From the NCBI GenBank assembly GCA_020723485.1, contig DYIU01000003.1, positions 330,347 to 394,346 on the forward strand: a DNA stretch of 64,000 nt, written 5' to 3'. Origin of the DNA: Acidimicrobium ferrooxidans (GTDB lineage Bacteria; Actinomycetota; Geothermincolia; Fen-727; Anoxymicrobiaceae). This document shows, in pieces, positions 25,132 through 33,761 of this stretch (position 1 is the first letter of the stretch; every line of letters begins with the position of its first letter). The translations under genes were made by a program, and so were the position numbers. A model generated the notes under the pieces. The model was not told the origin of the DNA, did no database searches, and was given only the letters and a program-made list of their open reading frames with translations.

Positions 25132-26499
25132 TCACTTCCTGAGCACTCTCTCGAGCGGCATTATCATGCGCTTGTTGGCGTCCTTGTACATCTGCTTTCT
25201 CATGGAGGGTATCCGGCGCATAGAGAAGAAGAGGAGGTTCATCGCCTGTACCTTCAGGTCCGTCAGCGGGAAGTCGTACATCCGGTTCTCCCGGTAGAAC
25301 TCGTGGTCGGCCTTGAATATCCCCCTCATGCTGTAGATGAGGTCCCTGAACACCTTGTGCCCGCCTACGCCCAGGAAAGACGGGGGCTTGCTCAGCCCTA
25401 CGTCGATGGCCCACATCAGGTCGTCCGCCAAGGCCTTGATAAGCGCGGTGGTCTCTCCGGAATCCTCGCACTCGTCGGTCACGATGCCCACGTTCCTCGA
25501 CCGCGGATTCTCGGAATAAGCCTCGAGCGTCTGCCTCAGGTTCGGTATCTGCTTGAGCGGGCCTGATATCATCCACGCGGTCGGCTTCTCACCGATGACC
25601 GGGCGGTGGCCGTTGTAGAACATGCGGTCGATGAACATCTTCCACCTGGCGGACAGGTACCTGTCCCTGATGCTCCCCGCGTAGACCACGGCGTCCGCCG
25701 GGAGTATCTTGCCCTCTACGACGTCCCTCACGCCGTCCTTGTACATGCAGATGCCCTCGTAGATGCAGTTCAGGCACCCCAGGCATCCGCCCCGCATGTT
25801 CAGCTCATGAAGGTTGATCACCTCCACCTCGCCCGTGACGGCGCTCAGGAACGTCTCCGTCATGCGCTGGAGGTTGGAATCGCCCTCCGCCGCGTCGGTG
25901 ACGAGCACTATCTTTCTGCCTGAGTCCTTTGTGACGTCCTCGACCTCGCCCGGCTCGTAGTCCGGCATCTCGCCCGGAATCCTCATGAACGTTTCACAGG
26001 TCGGCTTGCCGGTCTCGACGGCGCCGAAGAAGCCGTCCGCGAAGTTGCGAATCTGCTTCCTCTCATCAGGCCTCAGCAGGTCGTTGAACTCCGCCGAGTA
26101 CCCGTCGACGTACCTCATCTGCAGGTCCTCGCACACGGCGCGCATGTAGTTATGGGCGGTGTGGTCGTAGAAGTGGGCGGACGTGGTGAAGGTGGTCGCG
26201 TACTTTTCGGCGAACGCGCCCTGTGCCCCGCGCTCGAAGACCAACTCTATGAAGCGCTTGAGTTGGGAGGGCACCAGCAGTATATAGACGGGCGTGCACC
26301 ATATCACCGCCTGCGAGTCAGCCACCGTATCGATGATGGCCTGCCATCGTTCGGGCTTTCTCTCGATGTTCTTTATCTCGCGCCCGACGTGGAACACCTC
26401 GAACTCGCAGCCCGGGTGGTGCTTCTGGATGTACTTCACGTATTGAAGCGTCACCCCGATCTCACCCTTGGGGCTTCCGTTAAGGACAGTTATCTTCAC
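25132..26499 (-). CDS. Tandem flavodoxin-fold (NADPH-dependent FMN reductase type) protein
   Basis: 455 residues from a GTG at 26499 (VKITVLNGSPKGEIG), chosen because GGGAG lies six bases upstream and because the sequence begins directly with the first flavodoxin strand. Domain 1 (about 1-200): ITVLNGSPKG phosphate loop and AVIWCTPVYILLVPSQLKRF. Domain 2 (about 220-455): IVLVTDAAEGDSNLQRM loop, then a CxxC-rich region GGCLGCLNCIYEGICMYKDG, the pattern of iron-sulfur flavoproteins, and ADAVVYAGSIRDRYLSARWKMF. Two linked FMN domains suggest electron transfer within one chain. Partner unknown; it lies 90 bases upstream of the CrtC-like gene on the same strand. Confidence 0.82.
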   Translation of the reverse strand: MKITVLNGSPKGEIGVTLQYVKYIQKHHPGCEFEVFHVGREIKNIERKPERWQAIIDTVADSQAVIWCTPVYILLVPSQLKRFIELVFERGAQGAFAEKYATTFTTSAHFYDHTAHNYMRAVCEDLQMRYVDGYSAEFNDLLRPDERKQIRNFADGFFGAVETGKPTCETFMRIPGEMPDYEPGEVEDVTKDSGRKIVLVTDAAEGDSNLQRMTETFLSAVTGEVEVINLHELNMRGGCLGCLNCIYEGICMYKDGVRDVVEGKILPADAVVYAGSIRDRYLSARWKMFIDRMFYNGHRPVIGEKPTAWMISGPLKQIPNLRQTLEAYSENPRSRNVGIVTDECEDSGETTALIKALADDLMWAIDVGLSKPPSFLGVGGHKVFRDLIYSMRGIFKADHEFYRENRMYDFPLTDLKVQAMNLLFFSMRRIPSMRKQMYKDANKRMIMPLERVLRK

Positions 26500-26571
26500 G
26501 ATATCTCCCAGTTCCGTAGGTTTTTGGGGTCTACTGCCCTGTGATACTAACATGACGCTGTCCCTCCCACC

Positions 26572-26602
26572 GCTTAATCTCAGGCCTGACCCCGCCTTAA
26601 GC
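26572..26602. repeat. Short palindromic repeat with GGGGTCAGG core (copy A)
   Basis: The element opens with GCTTAA and closes with TTAAGC, with GCCTGACCCCG inside. The same layout occurs at 50917-50949. It lies in the gap between the divergent flavodoxin-type and radical SAM genes. Confidence 0.55.
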
Positions 26603-26664
26603 CACAGGCAACATGAGCTTATGTCATGGCGATTTCGCCTCGCAGCGGTTATCATGCGACCGTC

Positions 26665-27972
26665 ATGAAGTCTCAGAAGGTCCTCGTCATAAGCGAGAAC
26701 ATGTGCAAGGACAGCCTCGTCCCGTTCCCGCTGGGTCCGGCATGGATAGCGGCGGCGCTCGAGCGGGAGGGATACGAGGTGATGGGGCTGGACCTCATGT
26801 TCTCGGACGACCCCGGGGGGGAGTGTGCGCGGGCGGTCGAGGAGTTCCGCCCCGACTGCATCGGTCTCTCCATCAGGAACATAGACAACCAGGACGTCGA
26901 GAACACCGAGTTCTACGTCGACAACGCGGTGCCGCTCATCGCCGCGATGAAACGGGCGTCCGGCGCTCCCATCGTGCTGGGCGGCGCCGGGTACAGCATC
27001 TACCCCACCCAGTGCCTCGAGTACCTCGGGCTCGAGTACGGGGTCGTTGGAGAGGGCGAGACGGCGTTTCCCGCCCTGCTCGAGTGCCTGGCCGCCGGCG
27101 GTGACCCGCGCAGGGTCCCCGGCGTCGCTACCCGCCTTGACGGGGTCGCCTCCCCCGGCTCTCCCGGCGCCCGGCCCGACCTCGCGTCGCTACCTGCGCC
27201 GGACAGGCGGATGTTCGACGTCACGCGCTATGACTGGCACCCGGAGCTCGGCCCGCCGCTGTACGTCCCCAACATCCAGTCCCGGCGCGGCTGTGCCCGG
27301 CGCTGCATCTACTGCTCGACCCCGGACATAGAGGGCTCGAAGGTCCGCGTCAGGCCGGTTAAGGCGGTCGCGGACGAGATGGAGTCCATGGAACATGAGT
27401 TCGGCCTCGGCCTCGCGATAATCAACGACTCACTCTTCAACGTCCCCGAGGAGTACGCGCTCGACCTCTGCCGCGAGTTCATCGAACGCGGCCCCGGGAT
27501 ACGGTGGTCGACGGGGCTTGACCCGTCCGCGTCGGACGAGCTGCTCGAGACGATGGCCCGCGCGGGATGCACGAACCTCAGCATGGGGAACGAGAGCGGG
27601 TGCGACCACATCCTCATGAGACTGAGGAAGGGGTTCGGCGTGGCGGACGTCGAGAGGGCCGTGCGGACCGCGAAATCCGTCGGCATCAAGATAAACTGCT
27701 TCCTGCTGCTCGGCGGGCCGGGAGAGACCCGCGAGACCATCGACGAGAGCGTCGAGCTCCTGGACAGGCTCGCCCCGGAAACGGTGAACGTCTCACCAGG
27801 CGTGCGTATCTACCCCAACACCGAGCTGGCCGCGATAGCGGTGGAAGAGGGGGTCATCAGCCCCGACGACGACCTGCTCCTGCCGAGGTTCTACGTCGCC
27901 CCGGCGGTGAAGGACTGGCTCTTCGACTACACGCGGGAGATACTCGAGGCGCGGAACGGCTGGGAACAGTAG
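26665..27972 (+). CDS. B12-binding-domain radical SAM protein
   Basis: 435 residues from the ATG at 26665 (MKSQKVLVIS). Residues 1-150 fit the cobalamin-binding-like Rossmann domain common in this superfamily (AAALEREGYEVMGLDLMF, IVLGGAGYSIYPTQCLEYL, YGVVGEGETAFPALL). The radical SAM cluster motif is C210-x3-C214-x2-C217 (RGCARRCIYC), followed by GLAIINDSLF, LSMGNESGCDHIL and FLLLGGPGETRETI. Such enzymes often modify lipids, cofactors or natural products. The DxHxxG cobalamin motif is absent, so B12 binding is uncertain. The substrate is unknown; the gene is divergent from the flavodoxin-type gene. Confidence 0.87.
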   Translation: MKSQKVLVISENMCKDSLVPFPLGPAWIAAALEREGYEVMGLDLMFSDDPGGECARAVEEFRPDCIGLSIRNIDNQDVENTEFYVDNAVPLIAAMKRASGAPIVLGGAGYSIYPTQCLEYLGLEYGVVGEGETAFPALLECLAAGGDPRRVPGVATRLDGVASPGSPGARPDLASLPAPDRRMFDVTRYDWHPELGPPLYVPNIQSRRGCARRCIYCSTPDIEGSKVRVRPVKAVADEMESMEHEFGLGLAIINDSLFNVPEEYALDLCREFIERGPGIRWSTGLDPSASDELLETMARAGCTNLSMGNESGCDHILMRLRKGFGVADVERAVRTAKSVGIKINCFLLLGGPGETRETIDESVELLDRLAPETVNVSPGVRIYPNTELAAIAVEEGVISPDDDLLLPRFYVAPAVKDWLFDYTREILEARNGWEQ

Positions 27973-27994
27973 GACGATAGAAAGAGTCCGGGGC

Positions 27995-28282
27995 CTAGAA
28001 AGCCTCCTCGAGCACTCTTACCTGGCTTTTGTTGAGCCCCTTCATGTTATTGAGGAAGAAGACGAATACTCCCACCTTGAACATCGAGTTCCTCTTCTGG
28101 AAGTCCAGGGAGATGTTGTGGACTCTTTCCAGGTTCTTCTCCTGGTTGCCCTGCAGGAAGACGTAGAACACGTCGTCCCATTCGTCGTTAGACTTGAAAT
28201 GCACGGGTTCGGTGGACCTGAACACAGCCGCCACGTCGGGCACTTCCCTTATCTGCTCGACCAGCTTTCTCGTGATGTCCAT
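27995..28282 (-). CDS. Small hypothetical protein (95 aa)
   Basis: I prefer the ATG at 28282 (MDITRKLVEQIREVPDVAAV) because GGGAG lies eight bases upstream; an ATG at 28297 would add five residues. The sequence reads as an alternating helix-strand domain: a helix, a DVFYVFLQGN strand, a NLERVHNISLDFQKRN helix, and a KVGVFVFFLNN strand. It resembles a small ferredoxin-like or sensor fold but I do not recognise a family. No signal or metal motif. It is convergent with the radical SAM gene and 22 bases from its end. Confidence 0.55.
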   Translation of the reverse strand: MDITRKLVEQIREVPDVAAVFRSTEPVHFKSNDEWDDVFYVFLQGNQEKNLERVHNISLDFQKRNSMFKVGVFVFFLNNMKGLNKSQVRVLEEAF

Positions 28283-28523
28283 ATCCAGGTCTCCCATTCA
28301 CTTAATACATAGCACGCTGCGTCCGCTGTCTTGTCGCGAGGAGCGGCTCCCGCGTCCCTCACCTATATGTTCGGCCGGTATGGCAAATCACTTCAGTTGC
28401 TCTGGTAAAAAGCCATACCTACCCGGACTACCATCGGGATTCTTTCTTCGAGCGCCTGGCGTATAGAATAGTGTGCCGAGCAGTGAAAGCGACCCGGACC
28501 GTCCCGGGCATGAAAGGTGAGCC

Positions 28524-29210
28524 GTGCAGATAACCCTTCTGGGAAACAGCACACTTCTACTGGAGCTCTCAGGGCTCCGCATCCTCACGGACCCCTGGTG
28601 GGGGCAGTTCGAAGTACTCCGGGGAGTGCCGATGGCGGCGGATCCCGGGCTCCGCGAGCGGATAGACCTGATGCTCGTCTCGCACAACCACCTGGACCAC
28701 TGGTCCAGGTCTGCCATAATGCTCGCCCGCAGCCAGGGGATACCTGTCATCGGCTCCGAGAAGGCCGTCCGGAGGGCTTCCACGTACAGGCACTCAGACG
28801 CCGTAGTGGCAAGACCGGGTGACAGGGTCGACTTCGAAGGGGTCGCCATAACCGCTGTTCCCGCCTTCCACCTGTGGGCGCCGGATGCCGTGGGCTTCGT
28901 CATCGATGGCGAGAAGAACGTCTACTTCTCAGGCGATACGCGCCGCGAGCCCGCGCTCGTAGAGGCCCTGAAGCCGTTCAGGCTTGACGTCGCGTTCCTG
29001 CAGGTCTCCTGCTCGGATTACCCGCTCATCGGTAAGCACGGGATGAGACTGGAGGACGCGGCCCTGCTCGCAGCCGAGGTCGGGCCCTCGCTCGTCATCC
29101 CCATCCACTACCACGGCAGGGGTAAGGTGCTCCGGCAGAGCGAGCTCGAGGCGTGGGAGCCCGGGGCTCCCGCGGCGGTCCTCGAGCCCGGTGTCCCCCT
29201 CGAGCTCTGA
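28524..29210 (+). CDS. MBL-fold metal-dependent hydrolase (UlaG-like)
   Basis: 228 residues from a GTG at 28524 with AAAGGTGAG upstream. The metallo-beta-lactamase motif HxHxDH is present as H-N-H-L-D-H (VSHNHLDHW, about 53-61), followed by FHLWAPDAVGFVID and YFSGDTRREP for the later metal-binding positions and IPIHYHGRGK for the last histidines. The layout matches UlaG/RomA-type hydrolases of lactones or phosphodiesters. No signal peptide. It is a single gene in a run of exported proteins; its substrate is not predictable. Confidence 0.85.
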   Translation: MQITLLGNSTLLLELSGLRILTDPWWGQFEVLRGVPMAADPGLRERIDLMLVSHNHLDHWSRSAIMLARSQGIPVIGSEKAVRRASTYRHSDAVVARPGDRVDFEGVAITAVPAFHLWAPDAVGFVIDGEKNVYFSGDTRREPALVEALKPFRLDVAFLQVSCSDYPLIGKHGMRLEDAALLAAEVGPSLVIPIHYHGRGKVLRQSELEAWEPGAPAAVLEPGVPLEL

Positions 29211-29306
29211 GCCGAAGACCGATTTCGCGACCGCTTGCAGGATAACGGCGTGTTTTGATTAAATCGACCTGCGCACGGGGGACATCCGGCAAAAGGGGGG
29301 ATTCCA

Positions 29307-32012
29307 ATGAGATTTCACCATGGGCACCTGCTGACTGTCGGAAGGTGCGGCTGGAAGAACAGGTGGGTTGTGATTCTCGCAATTATGACCATGGCGGCAA
29401 CGCTCACCATCCTCGCCGGCCCGGCGCTCGCGGACGTGGGGACCGTACTCCTTGCCTCGAGCAGGGCGAACGGCACCCAGGGCAACAATCCGAGTGCCCT
29501 TTCGGCGATCAGCCGCAGTGGACGTTACGCTGCTTTTACCTCCCTGGCGACCGACCTGGTCAGCCCTGTCACCGCCGGACAGCAGAACTTCAGGAAGGAC
29601 CTCTCGACCGGCGCGATAGTGCTTATCTCCTCCAACGCGTCGGGCGTCCAGGGCGACAACCTGAGCGCTTACCCGAGCCTGAGCTATGACGGGCGCTACT
29701 CGGCATTCGAGTCCCAGGCTACCAACTTCCTGGCGGCGCCTACGTCTGGCCAGCAGATATTCCGCAAGGACCTCGACACCGGCGGGATAGTGCTGGTCTC
29801 GGCCAACGCGGCCGGGACCCAGGGGAACGGCGTGAGCCAGTTCAGCGCGATAAGCGCGGACGGTCGCTTCGTGGTATTCGTATCATCTTCCACCAACCTG
29901 CTGGCGGCGCCCACGACGGGCCAGCAGCTATTCCGCAAGGACCTCATGACCGGGGCGGTCGCCCTGGTGTCTGCAAACGCCGCGGGGAACGAGGGGAACG
30001 CCGGGAGCTCTTTCCCCGACGTAAGCGCGAACGGGCGCTTCGTGTCATTCATGTCCGCAGCTACCAACCTGCTCGCCGCGCCCACGACCGGCACCCAGGT
30101 GTTCCGCAAGGACCTGGCGACTGGAGCCGTGAGCCTGGCGTCGGCGAACGTATCCGGTGTCGAGGGTAACAACGTCAGCTTGTTCCCCCAGATAAGCCCC
30201 GAGGGCAACTACGTAGTCTTCATCTCGCCGGCCACCAACCTCGTGACGCCGGCGACCACCGGCATAATGCAGGTGTTCATGAAGAACATCGCCAGTGGGC
30301 AGGTGATGCTAATCTCGGCGAACGCCGCCGGAGTCGAGGGTAACGCCGCCAGCTCCTTCGGTGGGAGTGTGAGCGCGGGCGGCAACTACGTGACGTTCGC
30401 GTCGGCTGCCACGAACCTGGTCACACCCGCAACCACGAATACACAGGTTTTCCGCAAGGAGACTGCGACGGGGGCCGTCGCGCTGGTGTCAGCTAACGCG
30501 GCCGGGACTCAGGGCAACAACGGGAGTGCCAACCAGTTCACATCATGCATCTCAAACGAGGGACGGTTCAGCGTGTTCTACTCGACCGCCACCGACCTGG
30601 TGACGCCCGCGACCACCGGCCAGCAGGTGTTCCGCAAGGAGCTCTCCGTCCCCTTCTACTTCGCGGAGGGGAGCTGCCGGCCCGGATTCGACCCGTACAT
30701 CACCATCCAGAACGCGGGGGGGGCGTCGGCGAACGTCAAGATAACCTACATGAGGGGCGACGGGACCACCACGGACCAGACCCTCGCGGTGGCCGCCCAT
30801 GCCCGCAGCACGGTGACGGTCAAGCAGACGCTGGGCGAGGCCAACGACGACGCCCACGACTTCAGCTGCAAGGTGGAGTGCACCAACGGGCAGACCATAA
30901 TCGCCGAGCGGCCGATGTACTTCAACTACAAGCCCGGGGTGCTCAACTGGAACGACGGCAGCGACGTGGTGGGGGCGCTCGCGCCGACAACCGCCTTCTA
31001 CTTCGCCGAGGGCTCATGCCGGCCGGGGCTTGACCCGTACCTGACCATCCAGAACCCTGGGGGTGCGGCCTCAGACGTAAAGATAACCTACATGAGGGGC
31101 GACGGCACCACCACCGAGCAGACCCTCACGGTGGGGGCCCACGCCCGCAGCACGGTGACCGTCAAGCAGACCCTGGGCGAGGCCAACGACGACGCCCATG
31201 ACTTCAGCTGCAAGGTCGAGAGCACCAACGGGCAGAACATCGTGGTCGAGCGCCCGATGTACTTCAACTACAAGCCGGGGGTGCTGAACTGGAACGGGGG
31301 CAGCGACGTGGTGGGCGCGATAATCGCCATGCCCAACTACTACTTCGCGGAAGGAAGCTGCCGGCCGGGCCTTGACCCGTACCTCACTATCCAGAACCCG
31401 AACGCCACCGGGGCTGACGTCAAGATAACCTACATGAGAGGCAACGGGACCACCACCGAGCAGACGCTCTCGGTGGCAGCCAACGCCCGAAGCACGGTGA
31501 CAGTCAAGCAGACCCTGGGCGAGGCCAACGACGACGCGCACGACTTCAGCTGCAAGGTGGAATGCACCAACGGGCTCGACATCATCGCCGAGCGCCCCAT
31601 GTACTTCAACTACAATCCCGGGGTGCTCAACTGGACGGGCGGCCATGACGTGGTCGGCGAGATCGCGCCCGACGTCGCCTACTTCTTCGCCGAGGGCACC
31701 TGCCGGCCCGGGTTCGACCCGTACCTGACCATCCAGAACCCGGGAGGCGCGCAGGCCAACGTGAAGATAACCTACATGAGGGGCAACGGGACCACCACGG
31801 AGCAGACGCTCTCGGTGGCGGCGAACGCCCGCAACACGGTGACGGTCAAGCAGACGCTGGGCGAGGGCGATGACGACGCCCACGACTTCAGCTGCAAGGT
31901 TGAGTGCACCAACGGGCAGAGCATCATAGCCGAGCGTCCCATGTACCTGAACTACAAGCCGGGCGTGCTCAACTGGAACGGCGGCACCGACGTGGTAGGT
32001 TTCACCTTCTAG
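29307..32012 (+). CDS. Secreted seven-bladed TolB-like propeller with four near-identical C-terminal modules
   Basis: 901 residues, signal peptide about 1-46 (ending GPALA). Seven repeats of about 57 residues follow, with consensus SANAAGxxGN, then ISxxGRFVxF, TNLxxxPTTG and QxFRKDLxTGA, together a TolB/PD40-like seven-bladed propeller. From residue 450 four 114-residue modules follow, each starting YFAEGSCRPGxDPYxTIQN and ending ERPMYFNYKPGVLNW. Unlike the other arrays these four are nearly identical to each other, at the DNA level too. Each contains KVExTNGQ and TITYMRGxGTTTEQTL-like strands. There is no C-terminal anchor. The GGGGGG upstream of the ATG may serve as a ribosome site. Role unknown; surface binding is inferred. 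Confidence 0.8.
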   Translation: MRFHHGHLLTVGRCGWKNRWVVILAIMTMAATLTILAGPALADVGTVLLASSRANGTQGNNPSALSAISRSGRYAAFTSLATDLVSPVTAGQQNFRKDLSTGAIVLISSNASGVQGDNLSAYPSLSYDGRYSAFESQATNFLAAPTSGQQIFRKDLDTGGIVLVSANAAGTQGNGVSQFSAISADGRFVVFVSSSTNLLAAPTTGQQLFRKDLMTGAVALVSANAAGNEGNAGSSFPDVSANGRFVSFMSAATNLLAAPTTGTQVFRKDLATGAVSLASANVSGVEGNNVSLFPQISPEGNYVVFISPATNLVTPATTGIMQVFMKNIASGQVMLISANAAGVEGNAASSFGGSVSAGGNYVTFASAATNLVTPATTNTQVFRKETATGAVALVSANAAGTQGNNGSANQFTSCISNEGRFSVFYSTATDLVTPATTGQQVFRKELSVPFYFAEGSCRPGFDPYITIQNAGGASANVKITYMRGDGTTTDQTLAVAAHARSTVTVKQTLGEANDDAHDFSCKVECTNGQTIIAERPMYFNYKPGVLNWNDGSDVVGALAPTTAFYFAEGSCRPGLDPYLTIQNPGGAASDVKITYMRGDGTTTEQTLTVGAHARSTVTVKQTLGEANDDAHDFSCKVESTNGQNIVVERPMYFNYKPGVLNWNGGSDVVGAIIAMPNYYFAEGSCRPGLDPYLTIQNPNATGADVKITYMRGNGTTTEQTLSVAANARSTVTVKQTLGEANDDAHDFSCKVECTNGLDIIAERPMYFNYNPGVLNWTGGHDVVGEIAPDVAYFFAEGTCRPGFDPYLTIQNPGGAQANVKITYMRGNGTTTEQTLSVAANARNTVTVKQTLGEGDDDAHDFSCKVECTNGQSIIAERPMYLNYKPGVLNWNGGTDVVGFTF
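30654..32012 (+). repeat. Four tandem 342-bp repeats within the module array
   Basis: The module start (TTCTACTTCGC or close) falls at 30654, 30996, 31338 and 31680, an exact 342-base period, with the last copy ending at the stop codon. Long stretches such as CAGACSCTGGGCGAGGSCRA are shared by all copies, so the array arose by recent tandem duplication or is kept uniform by gene conversion. Confidence 0.85.
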
Positions 32013-32218
32013 TTCCGGCTATAGCGGCAGTCCGTGCCGGGCTCGAGTCCCGGTCGCGGGCCCGGGTCATGGCGGCCCTCCGGAAGAGATTCCTGGGGGC
32101 CGCCTTTCCCGTCACCATCCCTGGCCAGGCCGGATTGCCCGTCCGCGGCTCATCAAGTTTCCGCAACTTGCCGAACCTATACCTGGAATGTTCGCATAGA
32201 CAGAGAGGACCAGCGCGT

Positions 32219-33295
32219 ATGATAGAGGTGAACCGGTGTCCTGAATGCGGTGTCCCGGAGATCTTCATGCAGACGCAGGTCTGGCTGAACAACGGGGACA
32301 TCGTCCAGAGGGCCAATCCGTTCGCCCGCGCGGGCTTCATCGAATGCGAGAACTACGACCCCCTCTTCAACAACATCTCCGACATCATCGGCGTCTCCAT
32401 CGACCGCATCGTGACCAACATCGAAGCGGCGGTGAGCGACGTCTACATGAGGAGCGTCATCCCCACCGAGGTCATCCAGATGATCCGGGAGGGGCAGATC
32501 GAGCCGAGCGTGCTGACCGAGCCGACAATCATGCTCTGTCACATCCTGGGATTCGGGAAATACGAGTTTGTCGACAGCCGCTACGAAAGAGACGAGAACG
32601 ACTTCTACAGGCAGCGCATCACGAAACCATACTCGGTTCCCATGAGCGCCGGCGACCTTGCCGGGGTCCTGACGACCATCCTCGGGGGACACCACCAGGT
32701 CGCCTACGAGGAAGTGGACCCGGGGTGCTACGAGTACACGACCTCGTGGACGGACCGCCCGACAGAACTGCTGGAGCGCCTGGAGCTGGAGGTCTACCAC
32801 CACGTCGACGGCGACCTCGAGCTGGAGCGCTGCCCTAGCTGCGACATGCCCGGGGCGTTCGGCGGCTACAGGTGGGACGTGGAGAACGGCCTTATAACCA
32901 GCGGATTTTCGGGGAGGCGCATGACGCTCATGGGCCCGGGTACGATGGACCAGTTGTTTACGCAGCTCGAGAGTGAGCTCGGCGAGGAGATACCCCAGGT
33001 GGTGGTCGAGGCGCAGCGCCGCTTCGTCCGCACGGGTTTCTATCCCATAGAGAGGCTGAGCGACACCGCCGATTTCAGGACGCAGCTGGCCCTGCGAGGC
33101 CTCGGGAACCTCCGGGAGATGCGGATGACCCCGGCCGGCTTCGAGATGCGCATCGACAACGTGGCCGGTCACCTGATGACCATCGGGATGGTGCAGGGCC
33201 TCTTCGAGATGACATTCGACATCGATTCCCACGTCGACTGGGAGGTTTCCGAGCGCGGAGACCTCACCGTCGAGATCGTGCCTAAGGCCTCATAA
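32219..33295 (+). CDS. Cytosolic hypothetical protein with two CxxC zinc-knuckle motifs
   Basis: 358 residues from the ATG at 32219 (MIEVNRCPECGVPEIF), with AGAGGA upstream; the longer frame overlaps the previous gene and is rejected. Two CPxC motifs, one at C7-C10 and one in ERCPSCDMPGAFGG near residue 205, each precede a glycine-rich turn, giving a two-domain look. The C-terminal 110 residues (VVEAQRRFVRTGFYPIERL, GNLREMRMTPAGFEMRIDN) resemble small-molecule sensor domains such as V4R/heme-NO type, but I cannot confirm this. No signal peptide or membrane span. It follows the propeller gene with a 206-base gap in which I see nothing. Confidence 0.65.
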   Translation: MIEVNRCPECGVPEIFMQTQVWLNNGDIVQRANPFARAGFIECENYDPLFNNISDIIGVSIDRIVTNIEAAVSDVYMRSVIPTEVIQMIREGQIEPSVLTEPTIMLCHILGFGKYEFVDSRYERDENDFYRQRITKPYSVPMSAGDLAGVLTTILGGHHQVAYEEVDPGCYEYTTSWTDRPTELLERLELEVYHHVDGDLELERCPSCDMPGAFGGYRWDVENGLITSGFSGRRMTLMGPGTMDQLFTQLESELGEEIPQVVVEAQRRFVRTGFYPIERLSDTADFRTQLALRGLGNLREMRMTPAGFEMRIDNVAGHLMTIGMVQGLFEMTFDIDSHVDWEVSERGDLTVEIVPKAS

Positions 33296-33313
33296 GGCCG
33301 GTCAGCCGTTGTG

Positions 33314-33583
33314 CTATCGGGTCGGCTTGCCCCTGGCGGCCTTGACCGCCCTCTTTTTCTCCACGGCCTTGCCCGCAACCTCACCTGACATCTCGTGGAC
33401 GAGGCCCGCCAGGTCGTCCATGGTCTTTTTCGCGTCCGCCCGGAGCTTCAGGACCGCGTCGAGGGCCTTCTTGTTCCCGATGTCCAGCGCCTTCAGCGCC
33501 GCAAGTCCGAACGCCGCTTCAAGGTCGCTGGGCTGCGGGATGAGCACCTGCGTCTCGGTGTTGTGCAGCTCGAGTATTCCCAT
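33314..33583 (-). CDS. Small helical protein with lysine-rich tail
   Basis: 89 residues from the ATG at 33583, with GAGAGGGGG upstream. The first 25 residues (LELHNTETQVLIPQPSDLEA) precede a long helix (LAALKALDIGNKKALDAVLKLRADAKKTMDDLAGLVHEM) and a basic end (KAVEKKRAVKAARGKPTR) that might bind nucleic acid or membrane. It reminds me of phasin-like or polyhydroxyalkanoate-granule proteins in helix pattern only. It converges with the zinc-knuckle protein gene 18 bases away. Confidence 0.55.
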   Translation of the reverse strand: MGILELHNTETQVLIPQPSDLEAAFGLAALKALDIGNKKALDAVLKLRADAKKTMDDLAGLVHEMSGEVAGKAVEKKRAVKAARGKPTR

Positions 33584-33761
33584 CGTTCCCCCTCTCGACA
33601 GATTCGCGCCGCCCGCCGTGCGCGGATTACGCCACCATTGTACGCCGCCGGGGCGCCCGCCCGCAGGCCGGGAACCGCACCGCGACCCCTTCATCACGCA
33701 GCGGTTTTGAGTCATGATTAGACAGGACCGGCGGACCCGACGCGGCACGGGGGTGTTCCTC

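Noticed and set aside
23950..25566. 538-codon plus-strand frame opposite the CrtC-like and flavodoxin-type genes
   Set aside because: It spans the opposite strand of two genes with strong family motifs, has no ribosome site, and its translation is low in structure-forming patterns.
29211..29306. Possible c-di-GMP riboswitch before the TolB-like propeller gene
   Set aside because: I could not find the conserved core or a plausible stem arrangement in the 96-base leader.
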